A stretch of 64,000 nucleotides of DNA, from positions 124,001-188,000 of the forward strand of contig NZ_AQVA01000001.1 of NCBI RefSeq assembly GCF_000372485.1, written 5' to 3'. The translations under genes were made by a program, and so were the position numbers. The notes below the pieces were generated by a model, which saw only the letters and a list, made by a program, of their open reading frames with translations, ran no database searches and was not told the origin of the DNA. Shown piece after piece: positions 44,349 through 52,865 of the stretch (its first letter is position 1; every line of letters starts with the position of its first letter). This stretch comes from Oenococcus oeni DSM 20252 = AWRIB129 (GTDB lineage: Bacteria; Bacillota; Bacilli; Lactobacillales; Lactobacillaceae).

Positions 44349-45197
44349 TTAAAATTTAACCACTTTTTCAAAATAATTTTGACAGCTGGCATTTATTACT
44401 CCACCGATCAGAATAATGGAACTAGAAAAATTAAGCCAAAACATCAATAATATAAAGCTTCCGATTGTCTGATACGAAGAAACCCGTTGGGCAAAATATT
44501 CAACATATAGCTGAAATCCCTGAGCCAGTAATAGCCAGCCCAAAGACGTAAATACTGCGCCAATCCAGACGTAGCGCCATTTTATTTTGGCCTGAGGTAC
44601 GAAATAATAAATTAATATCAGGAGAGAAAATAAACCGACCAAACCAATTAAATTTTTTGCTCCAAGCAGACTCGTCAGCCAACCGAGAGACGTGCCAAAG
44701 TTATTTTTCAGTAATTTGAGAAGGTATTGGCCAAACAGCATTATTGATAGAAGAAGAGCGAACAATAGAAAAGCCAGTAAGAGCAGGATAAAAGAAAGAA
44801 TTCTGCTTACAATGGCATTTTGTTTGCTCGAAGAATTGTAAATCTGATTGAAGCAGCGTCGAAGCGTCGCAATTAATCCGGATGCCGACCAGATTGTAAC
44901 TAAAATTCCAATTGACAAACTACTATTGCTGCCGTTAGTCAGAAAGGAATTGATAATCGGTTTGATAATATTACTCATATCAGACGGTGTGATTTGAATA
45001 ATGTAATTAAGAATCGTCCTAACACCGATTTTCAGATGTGCCAGCAAATTTCCAAGTATCAAAATAATTGGTGGTAGGGAAAGCAATAAATAGTAAGACA
45101 AGATTATCGCATTATTATTAACATTCCCCTGTTGGTAATATTTTTTAAATAATTTAGCCCAACGAAGAAAACTGTTCAACAATTTATGTTTGTTCAT
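44349..45197 (-). CDS. YihY/UPF0761 family membrane protein
   Basis: 282 aa, six predicted membrane segments. N-terminal AIILSYYLLLSLPPIILILGN and GLIATLRRCFNQIYN fit the YihY family, formerly mis-called ribonuclease BN. No catalytic function is established. Convergent with the phosphatase remnant; ATG start, AGGGGGAG upstream. Confidence 0.85.
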   Translation of the reverse strand: MNKHKLLNSFLRWAKLFKKYYQQGNVNNNAIILSYYLLLSLPPIILILGNLLAHLKIGVRTILNYIIQITPSDMSNIIKPIINSFLTNGSNSSLSIGILVTIWSASGLIATLRRCFNQIYNSSSKQNAIVSRILSFILLLLAFLLFALLLSIMLFGQYLLKLLKNNFGTSLGWLTSLLGAKNLIGLVGLFSLLILIYYFVPQAKIKWRYVWIGAVFTSLGWLLLAQGFQLYVEYFAQRVSSYQTIGSFILLMFWLNFSSSIILIGGVINASCQNYFEKVVKF

Positions 45198-45266
45198 TGA
45201 GCTCCCCCTAATTTATCGAAAAAGAAAATTAACCCGAATAACTCAACTTAATTATATAAGTATCCA

Positions 45267-46151
45267 TCAAAGTATGTTCGTTCTATTTTTTCCGCTCAGT
45301 CGTTTTCGATAATCGGTTGGCGTCACTTTGTAGATTCGTTTAAAAGTTCTCGTAAAAGCTTTTTCATTCGGAAATCCAACTTGAGTAGAAATTACCAGGA
45401 TTGATTTTTTTGTATTTGTTAGTAGCTGATATGCTTCATGAAGACGAACCAGATTCAAATATTCAATTACCGAGTTGCCCATATAATACTTAAAATTTCT
45501 CGAAAAATAACTAGTAGACAAATTAAAATGATCGGCAATTTTTGTAACTGTCAAAGCTTCTTTGGCGTGTTCTTGAATAAACATGATTATTTCATCCAAA
45601 CGTTCAAATGGTTTATCGGTTGTGGCAAGATCGTTTGGCGTCGTTACGATACTGGAGAAATTTTTTGTTAGCAGGTAGAGAATCTGTAATATTTGCGAAG
45701 TTTTGCTGATCTCATCCAAAGAATTTGTTTGATGGGAAGCAAATTGGAAGAATTTTTTTAAAATCCCTTCCAATTCTGCTAAATTCTGTTGATTATTTGC
45801 TGTTAATAATTCCTTATCGGGAATTTCATATCGACGATAGCGATAATTAGGAACTATTTTCATTAGAAAAGGATAAGGGAATATTAAACTTAAAGCCAAA
45901 CTATCTTGCCGTTTTTTTGTTTTCGGGAAAAACACCGAGTGAATCTCATTGGAATTAACAACTAAAATCGTTCCCGGTCGGGTTGAATAGTGTTTCCCGG
46001 CAATTGTGAAATCGGGAATGCTGCCCTGATAGGTATAACTTATTTCCAAAGAACGATGCCAGTGTTTTGGAACATTAACTGCCTTATCATGCAGAATTAT
46101 CTTGACTGGAAAGATTTTGGATTTGCTATCGATTGATTCATGATAATACAT
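45267..46151 (-). CDS. AraC-family regulator with cupin sensor
   Basis: About 295 aa from ATG 46151 (TTG 46166 also in frame; no clear Shine-Dalgarno site for either). N-terminal cupin (HWHRSLEISYTYQG..DFTIAG) with sugar-sensor look; C-terminal AraC double HTH: LTVTKIADHFNLSTSYFSRNFKYYMG and QVGFPNEKAFTRTFKRIYKVTPTDYRKR. Divergent from the MFS gene at 46395, which it probably controls in response to a sugar or glycoside. Confidence 0.85.
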   Translation of the reverse strand: MYYHESIDSKSKIFPVKIILHDKAVNVPKHWHRSLEISYTYQGSIPDFTIAGKHYSTRPGTILVVNSNEIHSVFFPKTKKRQDSLALSLIFPYPFLMKIVPNYRYRRYEIPDKELLTANNQQNLAELEGILKKFFQFASHQTNSLDEISKTSQILQILYLLTKNFSSIVTTPNDLATTDKPFERLDEIIMFIQEHAKEALTVTKIADHFNLSTSYFSRNFKYYMGNSVIEYLNLVRLHEAYQLLTNTKKSILVISTQVGFPNEKAFTRTFKRIYKVTPTDYRKRLSGKNRTNIL

Positions 46152-46270
46152 AAGTTTTACTTTCAATAATGATTGAAGAGCTCTTTTTTAAAATTCAGAA
46201 TATAAATATTGTTCGCTTAAGAAAAAGATGTCATAAAAAGACTGAAAAGAGGGTCGCAATTCGCTCTTAA

Positions 46271-46284
46271 AGTAACCGCTTTCA
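46271..46284. promoter_or_regulatory. cre-like site, AraC/MFS divergent region
   Basis: On the minus strand TGAAAGCGGTTACT fits the cre consensus TGWAANCGNTNWCA in 13 of 14 positions. It lies ~110 nt before the MFS start. Confidence 0.7.
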
Positions 46285-46394
46285 TTGTAACCTAACTTTG
46301 TACAGGGATTTAACTTAAAAAGAATTTAGTGATTTGCCGGCAGAAATAATTATTAAGCAAATACTTGTACGAAATTAATTTGGAGGTATAAAAC

Positions 46395-47606
46395 ATGCAA
46401 GAAGAGAATATAGTTCACAGACCTTTATTCAAACTATCAATTCTTTCAATCTCTTTGATGACGATGATCGCTCCGGCTATTTCATCAGCTTTACCCTTGA
46501 TGTATGGATCTTTTAAAGGGGAAACGGAAACGGCTGTGGAAACTTTGGTAACGGTCCCGAATTTTGGTATTATTGTCTTCCTTTTCTTGAGTACTTTTGT
46601 TATTAAACTAATTGGAGGAAAAAACACAGTGATTTTTGGTCTATTGCTTGCACTCGTTGCCGGTATAATTCCGGTTTTTTCGAACGATTATGCACTCGTT
46701 TTTGTTTCCAGATTTCTCTTGGGATCCGGAATCGGTCTTTTTAATTCCATGTGCGTCAGTCTTATTGCGAGATTTTATAAGGGTGATGAATTATCGACGA
46801 TGATGGGTTTTCAGGGGGCGACTGGATCGCTTGGAGGCGCCTTGGGAGCCTTCCTTGTAAGCTGGCTGGTTACTTTGGGTTGGCACCAGACTTTTCTGAT
46901 TTATCTAATTGCATTACCGATTATGGCTTTGTTTATTTTCTGTATTCCACGACAGCTGTTAAATGAAGGTAAAAGTGTTTCTTCTTCAGGAAAACAAGTA
47001 TCTTCAAATTCCGGTAAACAAACAATCAATCTTCCGGTTTGGGGACTGTCGGTTTTGATTTTTTTGGTTTTTGCGTTTTTCCTGGCTTCCCAATTACAGC
47101 TTCCAGCCTTGGTAACGGCTAAAAAAATTGGTAGTTTGAGCCAGGTATCTGTTTTAAACGGAATTACAACTTTGTTTGGTATTCCGATTGGAGCCGTTTA
47201 TGGCAAAGTAAGTAAATTCCTAAAGAACCTTACTTTATCTGCAGGATTCTTATTTGCTGCCCTTGGATTTTCACTGATTGCTTTTGGCAGTGATTTGTTG
47301 ATCGTTGGTTTAGGCGCAATTGTTTCCGGTGTTGGTTTTGGACTTATGGTACCGTCGATTTATGTCTGGATGGCTAAGGTTGCACCAAAGAATTCGGAAA
47401 ATTTGGCATCTACTGTTTTATTAGTTACTACTAATATTGGAGTTTTTGCCTGCCCGACAATTTTGAATTTTCTCGGAGGATTATTTTGGACAGCCGGCGC
47501 TCAGTCGAGCATGCTGGTCGCGATGATCGCTTTTATTGTTATGTTCGTGATATCAATTTTTTCAATATTTTCTTTTAAAACGAGAAACAAGAAAGAAATT
47601 GTTTAA
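46395..47606 (+). CDS. MFS transporter, first paralogue of glycoside region
   Basis: 403 aa, twelve predicted segments; GGAGG upstream. DHA/sugar-type MFS with FLLGSGIGLFNSM in segment 4 region. Its paralogue at 51564 has the same length and matching stretches (ETLVTVPNFG.. versus ESLVTIPSFS..; LIGGKNTVIFGL versus LIGKKKTVLLGL). The place between an AraC gene and hydrolases suggests import of a glycoside or oligosaccharide rather than drug export; substrate unproven. Confidence 0.8.
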   Translation: MQEENIVHRPLFKLSILSISLMTMIAPAISSALPLMYGSFKGETETAVETLVTVPNFGIIVFLFLSTFVIKLIGGKNTVIFGLLLALVAGIIPVFSNDYALVFVSRFLLGSGIGLFNSMCVSLIARFYKGDELSTMMGFQGATGSLGGALGAFLVSWLVTLGWHQTFLIYLIALPIMALFIFCIPRQLLNEGKSVSSSGKQVSSNSGKQTINLPVWGLSVLIFLVFAFFLASQLQLPALVTAKKIGSLSQVSVLNGITTLFGIPIGAVYGKVSKFLKNLTLSAGFLFAALGFSLIAFGSDLLIVGLGAIVSGVGFGLMVPSIYVWMAKVAPKNSENLASTVLLVTTNIGVFACPTILNFLGGLFWTAGAQSSMLVAMIAFIVMFVISIFSIFSFKTRNKKEIV

Positions 47607-47661
47607 ATTGAATGTTTTTAATTTAAATTTCTTATAAATAAAATAAAAATCAGGATTAAAT

Positions 47662-48573
47662 ATGTCAGAAATAGTTTTAAAAAAAATCGAAAAGTTTAAG
47701 CAGGAATGGGGAAAAGCCGATGCAAAACGCGATGAAGGCTTATCAACCTCGCCAAAAGGTATTAAACGCTATGATAATTTGAGCTATGGTTCCCACGGCA
47801 AGGATAATTTGTTCGATATATATCTACCGGAGGATCATGATCTTCCGATTCCAATGCTTATCAGCATTCACGGCGGTGGTTTTTTCTATGGAAATAAAGA
47901 AGGATATCAGTTCTATTGTTTGGGCATGGCTCAACGCGGTTTTGGAGTTATCAATTTTAATTATCGCTTAGCGCCTGATCATCCCTATCCAGCCGCTTTG
48001 GAAGATGTTAACGAAATGATGAATTGGCTCGGCAACCATGCCCGGGATTATGGTTTGGATCCACAATCAGTCTTTGTTGTCGGCGACAGTGCTGGTGGGC
48101 AATTGGCTGAACAATATTTGACGATTCTCAGCAATCCGGATTTTAAAAAATTGTTTGATTACAATTCACCCAAACTAAGAATTCTGGCGACTGGTCTGAA
48201 TTCCGCTCTTTCTTGTCTGGCTGATCCGGAAAGCATGCCGGAGGACAGTGAAGTCGAAGCCTATTTTGGCAAAAATGCTTTGGAAAAATGGGGACAACAA
48301 CTACGGACGGAGGAGTATCTGACAAAAGATTTTCCACCAGTTTATATTGTCACTGCTGTAGACGATTTCTTAAAACATCAGTCGCTCCAATTGGCAGAAA
48401 AACTTAAAAAGGTCGGCGTTAATGTTCAACAACGGGTATTTGGCGATGACCAGCATCCAAGAGGGCATGATTTCCAACTTGATCAAAGAGATGAATTGGC
48501 AAAAGAATGCAATGATCTTGAAGCCGATTTTTTCCGCAACATTTATGAAAGTTCTAACAGATCAGTAGAATGA
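47662..48573 (+). CDS. Alpha/beta-hydrolase, HSL-type esterase
   Basis: 303 aa. HGGGFFYG oxyanion motif, GDSAGGQLAEQY nucleophile elbow, Asp in VTAVDDFLKH and His in HPRGHDF complete the triad. Resembles Aes/acetyl-esterase type enzymes. No signal peptide. In this context it could remove acyl groups from imported plant glycosides. 56 nt after the MFS gene; probably one operon. Confidence 0.85.
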   Translation: MSEIVLKKIEKFKQEWGKADAKRDEGLSTSPKGIKRYDNLSYGSHGKDNLFDIYLPEDHDLPIPMLISIHGGGFFYGNKEGYQFYCLGMAQRGFGVINFNYRLAPDHPYPAALEDVNEMMNWLGNHARDYGLDPQSVFVVGDSAGGQLAEQYLTILSNPDFKKLFDYNSPKLRILATGLNSALSCLADPESMPEDSEVEAYFGKNALEKWGQQLRTEEYLTKDFPPVYIVTAVDDFLKHQSLQLAEKLKKVGVNVQQRVFGDDQHPRGHDFQLDQRDELAKECNDLEADFFRNIYESSNRSVE

Positions 48574-48614
48574 TTACTTCATTTTTAATAGGGCTTTTAT
48601 ATAAGCTATATTCA

Positions 48615-48646
48615 AAAAAAGAATTCTAAAAGAGAATTCTTTTATT
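48615..48646. terminator. Bidirectional terminator
   Basis: AAAAGAATTCT / AGAATTCTTTT stem with 5-nt loop; T-rich tail on the plus side and A-rich on the other. Serves the esterase and the convergent AraC gene. Confidence 0.8.
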
Positions 48647-48695
48647 TTATTATCCCAATTAAGTTTTTTATGAACATGTTTATTACTAAGTTTTC

Positions 48696-49859
48696 TCAGA
48701 CTTTGCCGAATGTATTGCGATATTTTAGTGGTATCATGCCGATAATTCTTTTAAACACACTTCCATAGTGACTTGTCGATGCATAAGCAAAATTGAGTGC
48801 AACCGTATTGATCGGCAAGTCTGCATAAATCAAATCGCGTTTGCTCGCTTCGATTTTTTCCCTCTGAATATATTCATTTACAGTTGTTTGCTGAGTATTG
48901 TGAAATATTTTGGATAAGTATTGTTCGCTGACATTACAATATTTGGCGAGTTTTTCAAGATGAATTTTATTGTGCAAATGAGTTTGGATATATTTTTTGC
49001 AGCGTTTGATGATTAAATTGGTCTTTGTCTTTTCGACTGGATAATTAATATTATGAACCAACTCGGTATATTGGATTTTTGCCTGCAAACTTAAAGCAAT
49101 TACGTCCTGAACATTATTGGCTTGTTCAACCGATCGAATATATTGGTCATTGATTGTAAAAGATTGTTCATAATCAATTCCGCCTTTAATGGCGGCTCGT
49201 GCTAACAAGGCCAAATCAACAATTGCCAGATTTTTCAAAGAACGCAATTTGGTTGGTCCAAGTGTAGCAAAACTCCCTTCGTATGACTCGTGGATACTTT
49301 CCTTCATGGCCGATAAGTTACCTTCCGTCACGCTGCGAAGCTCTCTTACTTCCTGATCGTATGGATTATGAACAAATTCGTTTTCTTGGTTGTCACTGGA
49401 ATAACGGGCTATTTGTGCATCGTTGTTTCTAATTTTATTTTCGCTCAAGTGATTATTGATAAAAATGTCCGAATTTTGAAGATCGCTTCCATGAATTGCG
49501 TTTTGCAGCAAATTTAATTCTTCGAATAAAAATTCTGTCGAATAAGTAGAATCGTCGGTTTGAGCGAAAACGGGTGTTTTCTCAGATGAATCATTAATAG
49601 TAACCGGACCAATCAGGTATTTAATATTTTTACCGGAAATTACGGCAATCACTTTTTGTGCCGACAAATATTTTAAATATGGAAAATCTTTACTCGAATC
49701 GAGCAATAGTTGATTAATCAATTCACGATTATCGATTAATTTGTCTGAATGTGGAGGATGCCCCCAGTACTGAATTAAACGATCCTGCTGAAATAAGCGA
49801 ATCGGGACCCGGAGGACTCTTATAAGATGATTCAAAATGGCATCCAATGCGGTTTTCAA
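48696..49859 (-). CDS. AraC-family regulator with long N-terminal domain
   Basis: 387 aa, TTG start with AAGAAGG 8 nt upstream. The ~280-residue N-terminal region has a possible sensor domain (IQYWGHPP, KVIAVISGKNIKYLIGPV). C-terminal HTH pair: LEKLAKYCNVSEQYLSKIFHNTQQT and NTVALNFAYASTSHYGSVFKRIIG. Similar to YesN/Lactobacillales glycoside regulators. Divergent from abf and, through it, the second MFS and GH3 genes. Confidence 0.85.
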   Translation of the reverse strand: MKTALDAILNHLIRVLRVPIRLFQQDRLIQYWGHPPHSDKLIDNRELINQLLLDSSKDFPYLKYLSAQKVIAVISGKNIKYLIGPVTINDSSEKTPVFAQTDDSTYSTEFLFEELNLLQNAIHGSDLQNSDIFINNHLSENKIRNNDAQIARYSSDNQENEFVHNPYDQEVRELRSVTEGNLSAMKESIHESYEGSFATLGPTKLRSLKNLAIVDLALLARAAIKGGIDYEQSFTINDQYIRSVEQANNVQDVIALSLQAKIQYTELVHNINYPVEKTKTNLIIKRCKKYIQTHLHNKIHLEKLAKYCNVSEQYLSKIFHNTQQTTVNEYIQREKIEASKRDLIYADLPINTVALNFAYASTSHYGSVFKRIIGMIPLKYRNTFGKV

Positions 49860-49961
49860 TGACTGAGCCTTCTTAAGAATTTAAATCTAGTTAAGTTGCA
49901 ATTAGCAAATTTTTATAATAATTCAGCATAAAAATTTGCTAATCTGTTTAAAATTCTTATA

Positions 49962-49975
49962 TTAAAACGCTTACA
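49962..49975 (+). promoter_or_regulatory. cre-like site upstream of abf
   Basis: TTAAAACGCTTACA fits cre in 13 of 14 positions. It lies 40 nt before the abf ATG, within or just after the promoter region, a typical place for catabolite repression. Confidence 0.7.
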
Positions 49976-50014
49976 TTATTATTACAATAGATTTCGTAAG
50001 GAGGCAACAAATTT

Positions 50015-51537
50015 ATGAAGATAAATATTAATGACCAAAATAGTTACGGACAAATTAATCCGAATTTGCATGGTCAATTTATTGAATTTTTAGGAAATTG
50101 CATCGATGAAGGAATCTGGGTAGGCAAGGATTCCAAAATTCCCAACATCGACGGGATGCGAAAAGGAACTGTCGATGCCCTAAAAAACTTGCTCCACCAG
50201 TTGTACGTTGGCCTGGTGGATGTTATGCCGACACCTATCATTGGCGAGACGGTATTGGTCCACAGAAAGATCGACCGATTTCCTTCAATGAAAATTTTGG
50301 AACCTATCAAAGAGATCGACATTCGTTTGGCACGGATGAATTTATGGAATTCTGTGAATTAATCGGTGCCCAGCCCTGGTTCAATATGAATATGCTCAGC
50401 GCTAGTGTCCAGGAGATGAAGGATTGGATGGAGTATTGCAATCGCAGTGAAAAAACCTCGTTATCGAATCAAAGAAAAGATAATGGGCACGCTGAACCAT
50501 ATGCTGTTAAATATTAGGGAATTGGTAATGAGGTTTGGGGCGGTGGCGGATCAATGACACCGGAAATGTATGCCGACAAGTATCGGGAATATGCATCGGC
50601 GATGCCGACCTTCCAAAAAAGCATTTTTGATCAGAACCCAATCTATAAAATTGCAAGCGGCCCCGATGGCAATAAGCCGATAGAACGTGTTAAGTGGACA
50701 AAAGATTTCTTGAAGGCTTTTTCCCGTTATCGGCAACCGGGCATTAACGCTATGGATCTGCACTTTTATAACTGGAACATTGAACACGAATCCGATACGC
50801 CGACGGATTTTGGCGAAGATGACTGGTACCGAGTTATCAACGGGACTCGGGAGTTAGATCAGATTATCAATCAACAGGCTGATTTGATTAAAGAGGGTTT
50901 GCAAAATATACCTCAACCCGAATCATCGCTGGACCACAGACTTGATCGAATTGATTTGGTGGTTGGCGAATGGGGCAATTGGCATAGAACTGCTTTTACT
51001 GCCAAACCAGCATTAAAACAGCAGGTCACGATGCGGGATGCAATTTCAACGGCTCTCATGTTGGATATTTTGCAGAAAAATTCCGATAAAGTAACGATGG
51101 CTTGTGTTGCTCAAACAATTAACGTTTTAAACGCCCTGATATTGACTGAAGGCGACCAGACAATTCTGACGCCGAACTATGATGTTTTCATGATGTATAA
51201 GGCACATAGAGGCAATTCTGCTTTGAAAATTCAGACTAATCAGGATCAAAAAAACGTTTATACTTTTGCTTCGAAAAAAGATGGAGAAATTATTCTCGAT
51301 GTTATTAACGCTAATTTAAACGATCAGGTCAAGCTGACAGTTGAATTAAACAGGGAAATTGAAAGTATTAGCAAAGATTTTCTGCAATCTGATCGTCCTA
51401 CCGATTTTAATTCGTCCGATAATCCCGACTTGATTAGGATGCAGCAAACGGAAGTTAAAGATTTTAGTAAAGGAGAAATAACTTTAGAGCTGTCACCAGC
51501 TTCAGTCAATGTTTTTCATATAAAAACAATTGATTGA
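50015..51537 (+). pseudogene. GH51 alpha-L-arabinofuranosidase, frameshift plus internal stop
   Basis: GH51 removes terminal arabinofuranosyl groups. N-terminus [21 protein letters not shown] is normal. At the A6 tract 50182-50187 one A is missing: with it the frame reads [23 protein letters not shown]. Further on, TAG at 50515-50517 replaces the Trp of WGIGNEVWG, next to the catalytic acid/base Glu; the rest runs to 51537 (includes the nucleophile region VGEWGNW). The repaired length is ~507 aa, right for GH51. No signal peptide. Two independent lesions make true inactivation likely. AAGGAGG Shine-Dalgarno site is kept. Confidence 0.92.
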
Positions 51538-51563
51538 GAACTGCTCTTTAGAGGTATATAACC

Positions 51564-52775
51564 ATGGACAAAAAAACAAATAATTTGGGTTTAAAGCTTG
51601 GCATCTTGGCAACTTCTTTGTTAATAAGCGACGCCACAGCAATTTCGGTTACCGTTGCACCGATGGAAGCAACTTTTTCAAATATCAGTGCGACAACCGT
51701 CGAATCCCTTGTAACGATTCCATCATTTTCAATGTTGTTGTTTATTTTGCTTAGCAATTTTGTTATTAGATTGATTGGAAAAAAGAAAACTGTTTTGTTG
51801 GGACTCTCTATGGCATTTATTGGAGGTGTTTTGCCTGCTTTTGTTACGAGCTTTCCAGCTATTATTTTTTGCCGATTTTTGTTGGGTGCCGGAGTTGGAA
51901 CCTACAACACACTTGCCGTTGGCTTGATTAGCGACTTTTTTACCGGAGTCGAACAGAAAAAACTTTTAGGTTTTCAAACGGCTACCTCGGCAATCGGGTC
52001 GGCCTTAACAACCTTTCTAGCCGGAATTTTAGTAAGTTATGATTGGCATTACGCATATTTGGTTTATGCTTTGTCGATTCCGATTTTGCTCGTTTTCTAC
52101 CTTAATGTTCCTGAACCAAGCAAAAAAATTGCTAACGATAGTTCTGCCTTGAATGCCCAGGAAAAAAATAAAATAAAACTTAATTCAACTGTCATTTTAT
52201 CGGTTGTTAGTATGTTCTTCATGTTTGTTTTTCTGATGAATATAGCCACGAAAACAAGTGAATTTCTCACCGAACAAAATATTAAAAATGCTGCTTTTCT
52301 TGGTACTGCATTAACAATTGGCGGCTTGTTAGGTGCTGTGAGTGGTTTCCTATATGGAAGAGTTTATGTCCATCTGAAAAATATAACTCCTATTTTTTCC
52401 AGCGCGGTTGTTGCTCTCGGCTTTGCCGGCGTCGCTTATAGTAGCGAAATGATTCTCTTTACGGTTGGAACTTCACTCGTATATATCGGTTACAGTATGC
52501 TTATATCTTATTTGTACGGAGTGATATTCGATAATGTTAACGCTGCATCGAAAAATATATCTGTATCATTAGCGATGGTTGCATGTAATTTAGAGGCCTT
52601 CTTTTCTCCGTATATCGTGTCGATTATATCGAATGCAATCGGCAACAGTAGCGCTAAAGAGGGCTTATCAATGTCCGTCTTGTTCTATGGTGTTTTAGCG
52701 GTTATCTTTGTTTTTCCGGTATTCAAAAAGGGTATCGGATCAAACACAACTAAAGCAATCGATGGAAATAATTAA
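51564..52775 (+). CDS. MFS transporter, second paralogue of glycoside region
   Basis: 403 aa; twelve predicted membrane segments; paralogue of the product at 46395. Motif FLLGAGVGTYNTLAVGL corresponds to FLLGSGIGLFNSM there. 26 nt behind the abf pseudogene and ahead of the GH3 gene, so all three form one operon. Likely imports the glycoside cleaved by the cytoplasmic hydrolase; substrate unproven. Confidence 0.8.
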   Translation: MDKKTNNLGLKLGILATSLLISDATAISVTVAPMEATFSNISATTVESLVTIPSFSMLLFILLSNFVIRLIGKKKTVLLGLSMAFIGGVLPAFVTSFPAIIFCRFLLGAGVGTYNTLAVGLISDFFTGVEQKKLLGFQTATSAIGSALTTFLAGILVSYDWHYAYLVYALSIPILLVFYLNVPEPSKKIANDSSALNAQEKNKIKLNSTVILSVVSMFFMFVFLMNIATKTSEFLTEQNIKNAAFLGTALTIGGLLGAVSGFLYGRVYVHLKNITPIFSSAVVALGFAGVAYSSEMILFTVGTSLVYIGYSMLISYLYGVIFDNVNAASKNISVSLAMVACNLEAFFSPYIVSIISNAIGNSSAKEGLSMSVLFYGVLAVIFVFPVFKKGIGSNTTKAIDGNN

Positions 52776-52865
52776 ATACTTGCTTTATTCGCCAATTTAG
52801 AAATTTGTTAAATTTTCTACTGATATTCAATTTAACAAAAATTTTCATTTTAAAAGGAGTCTAAC

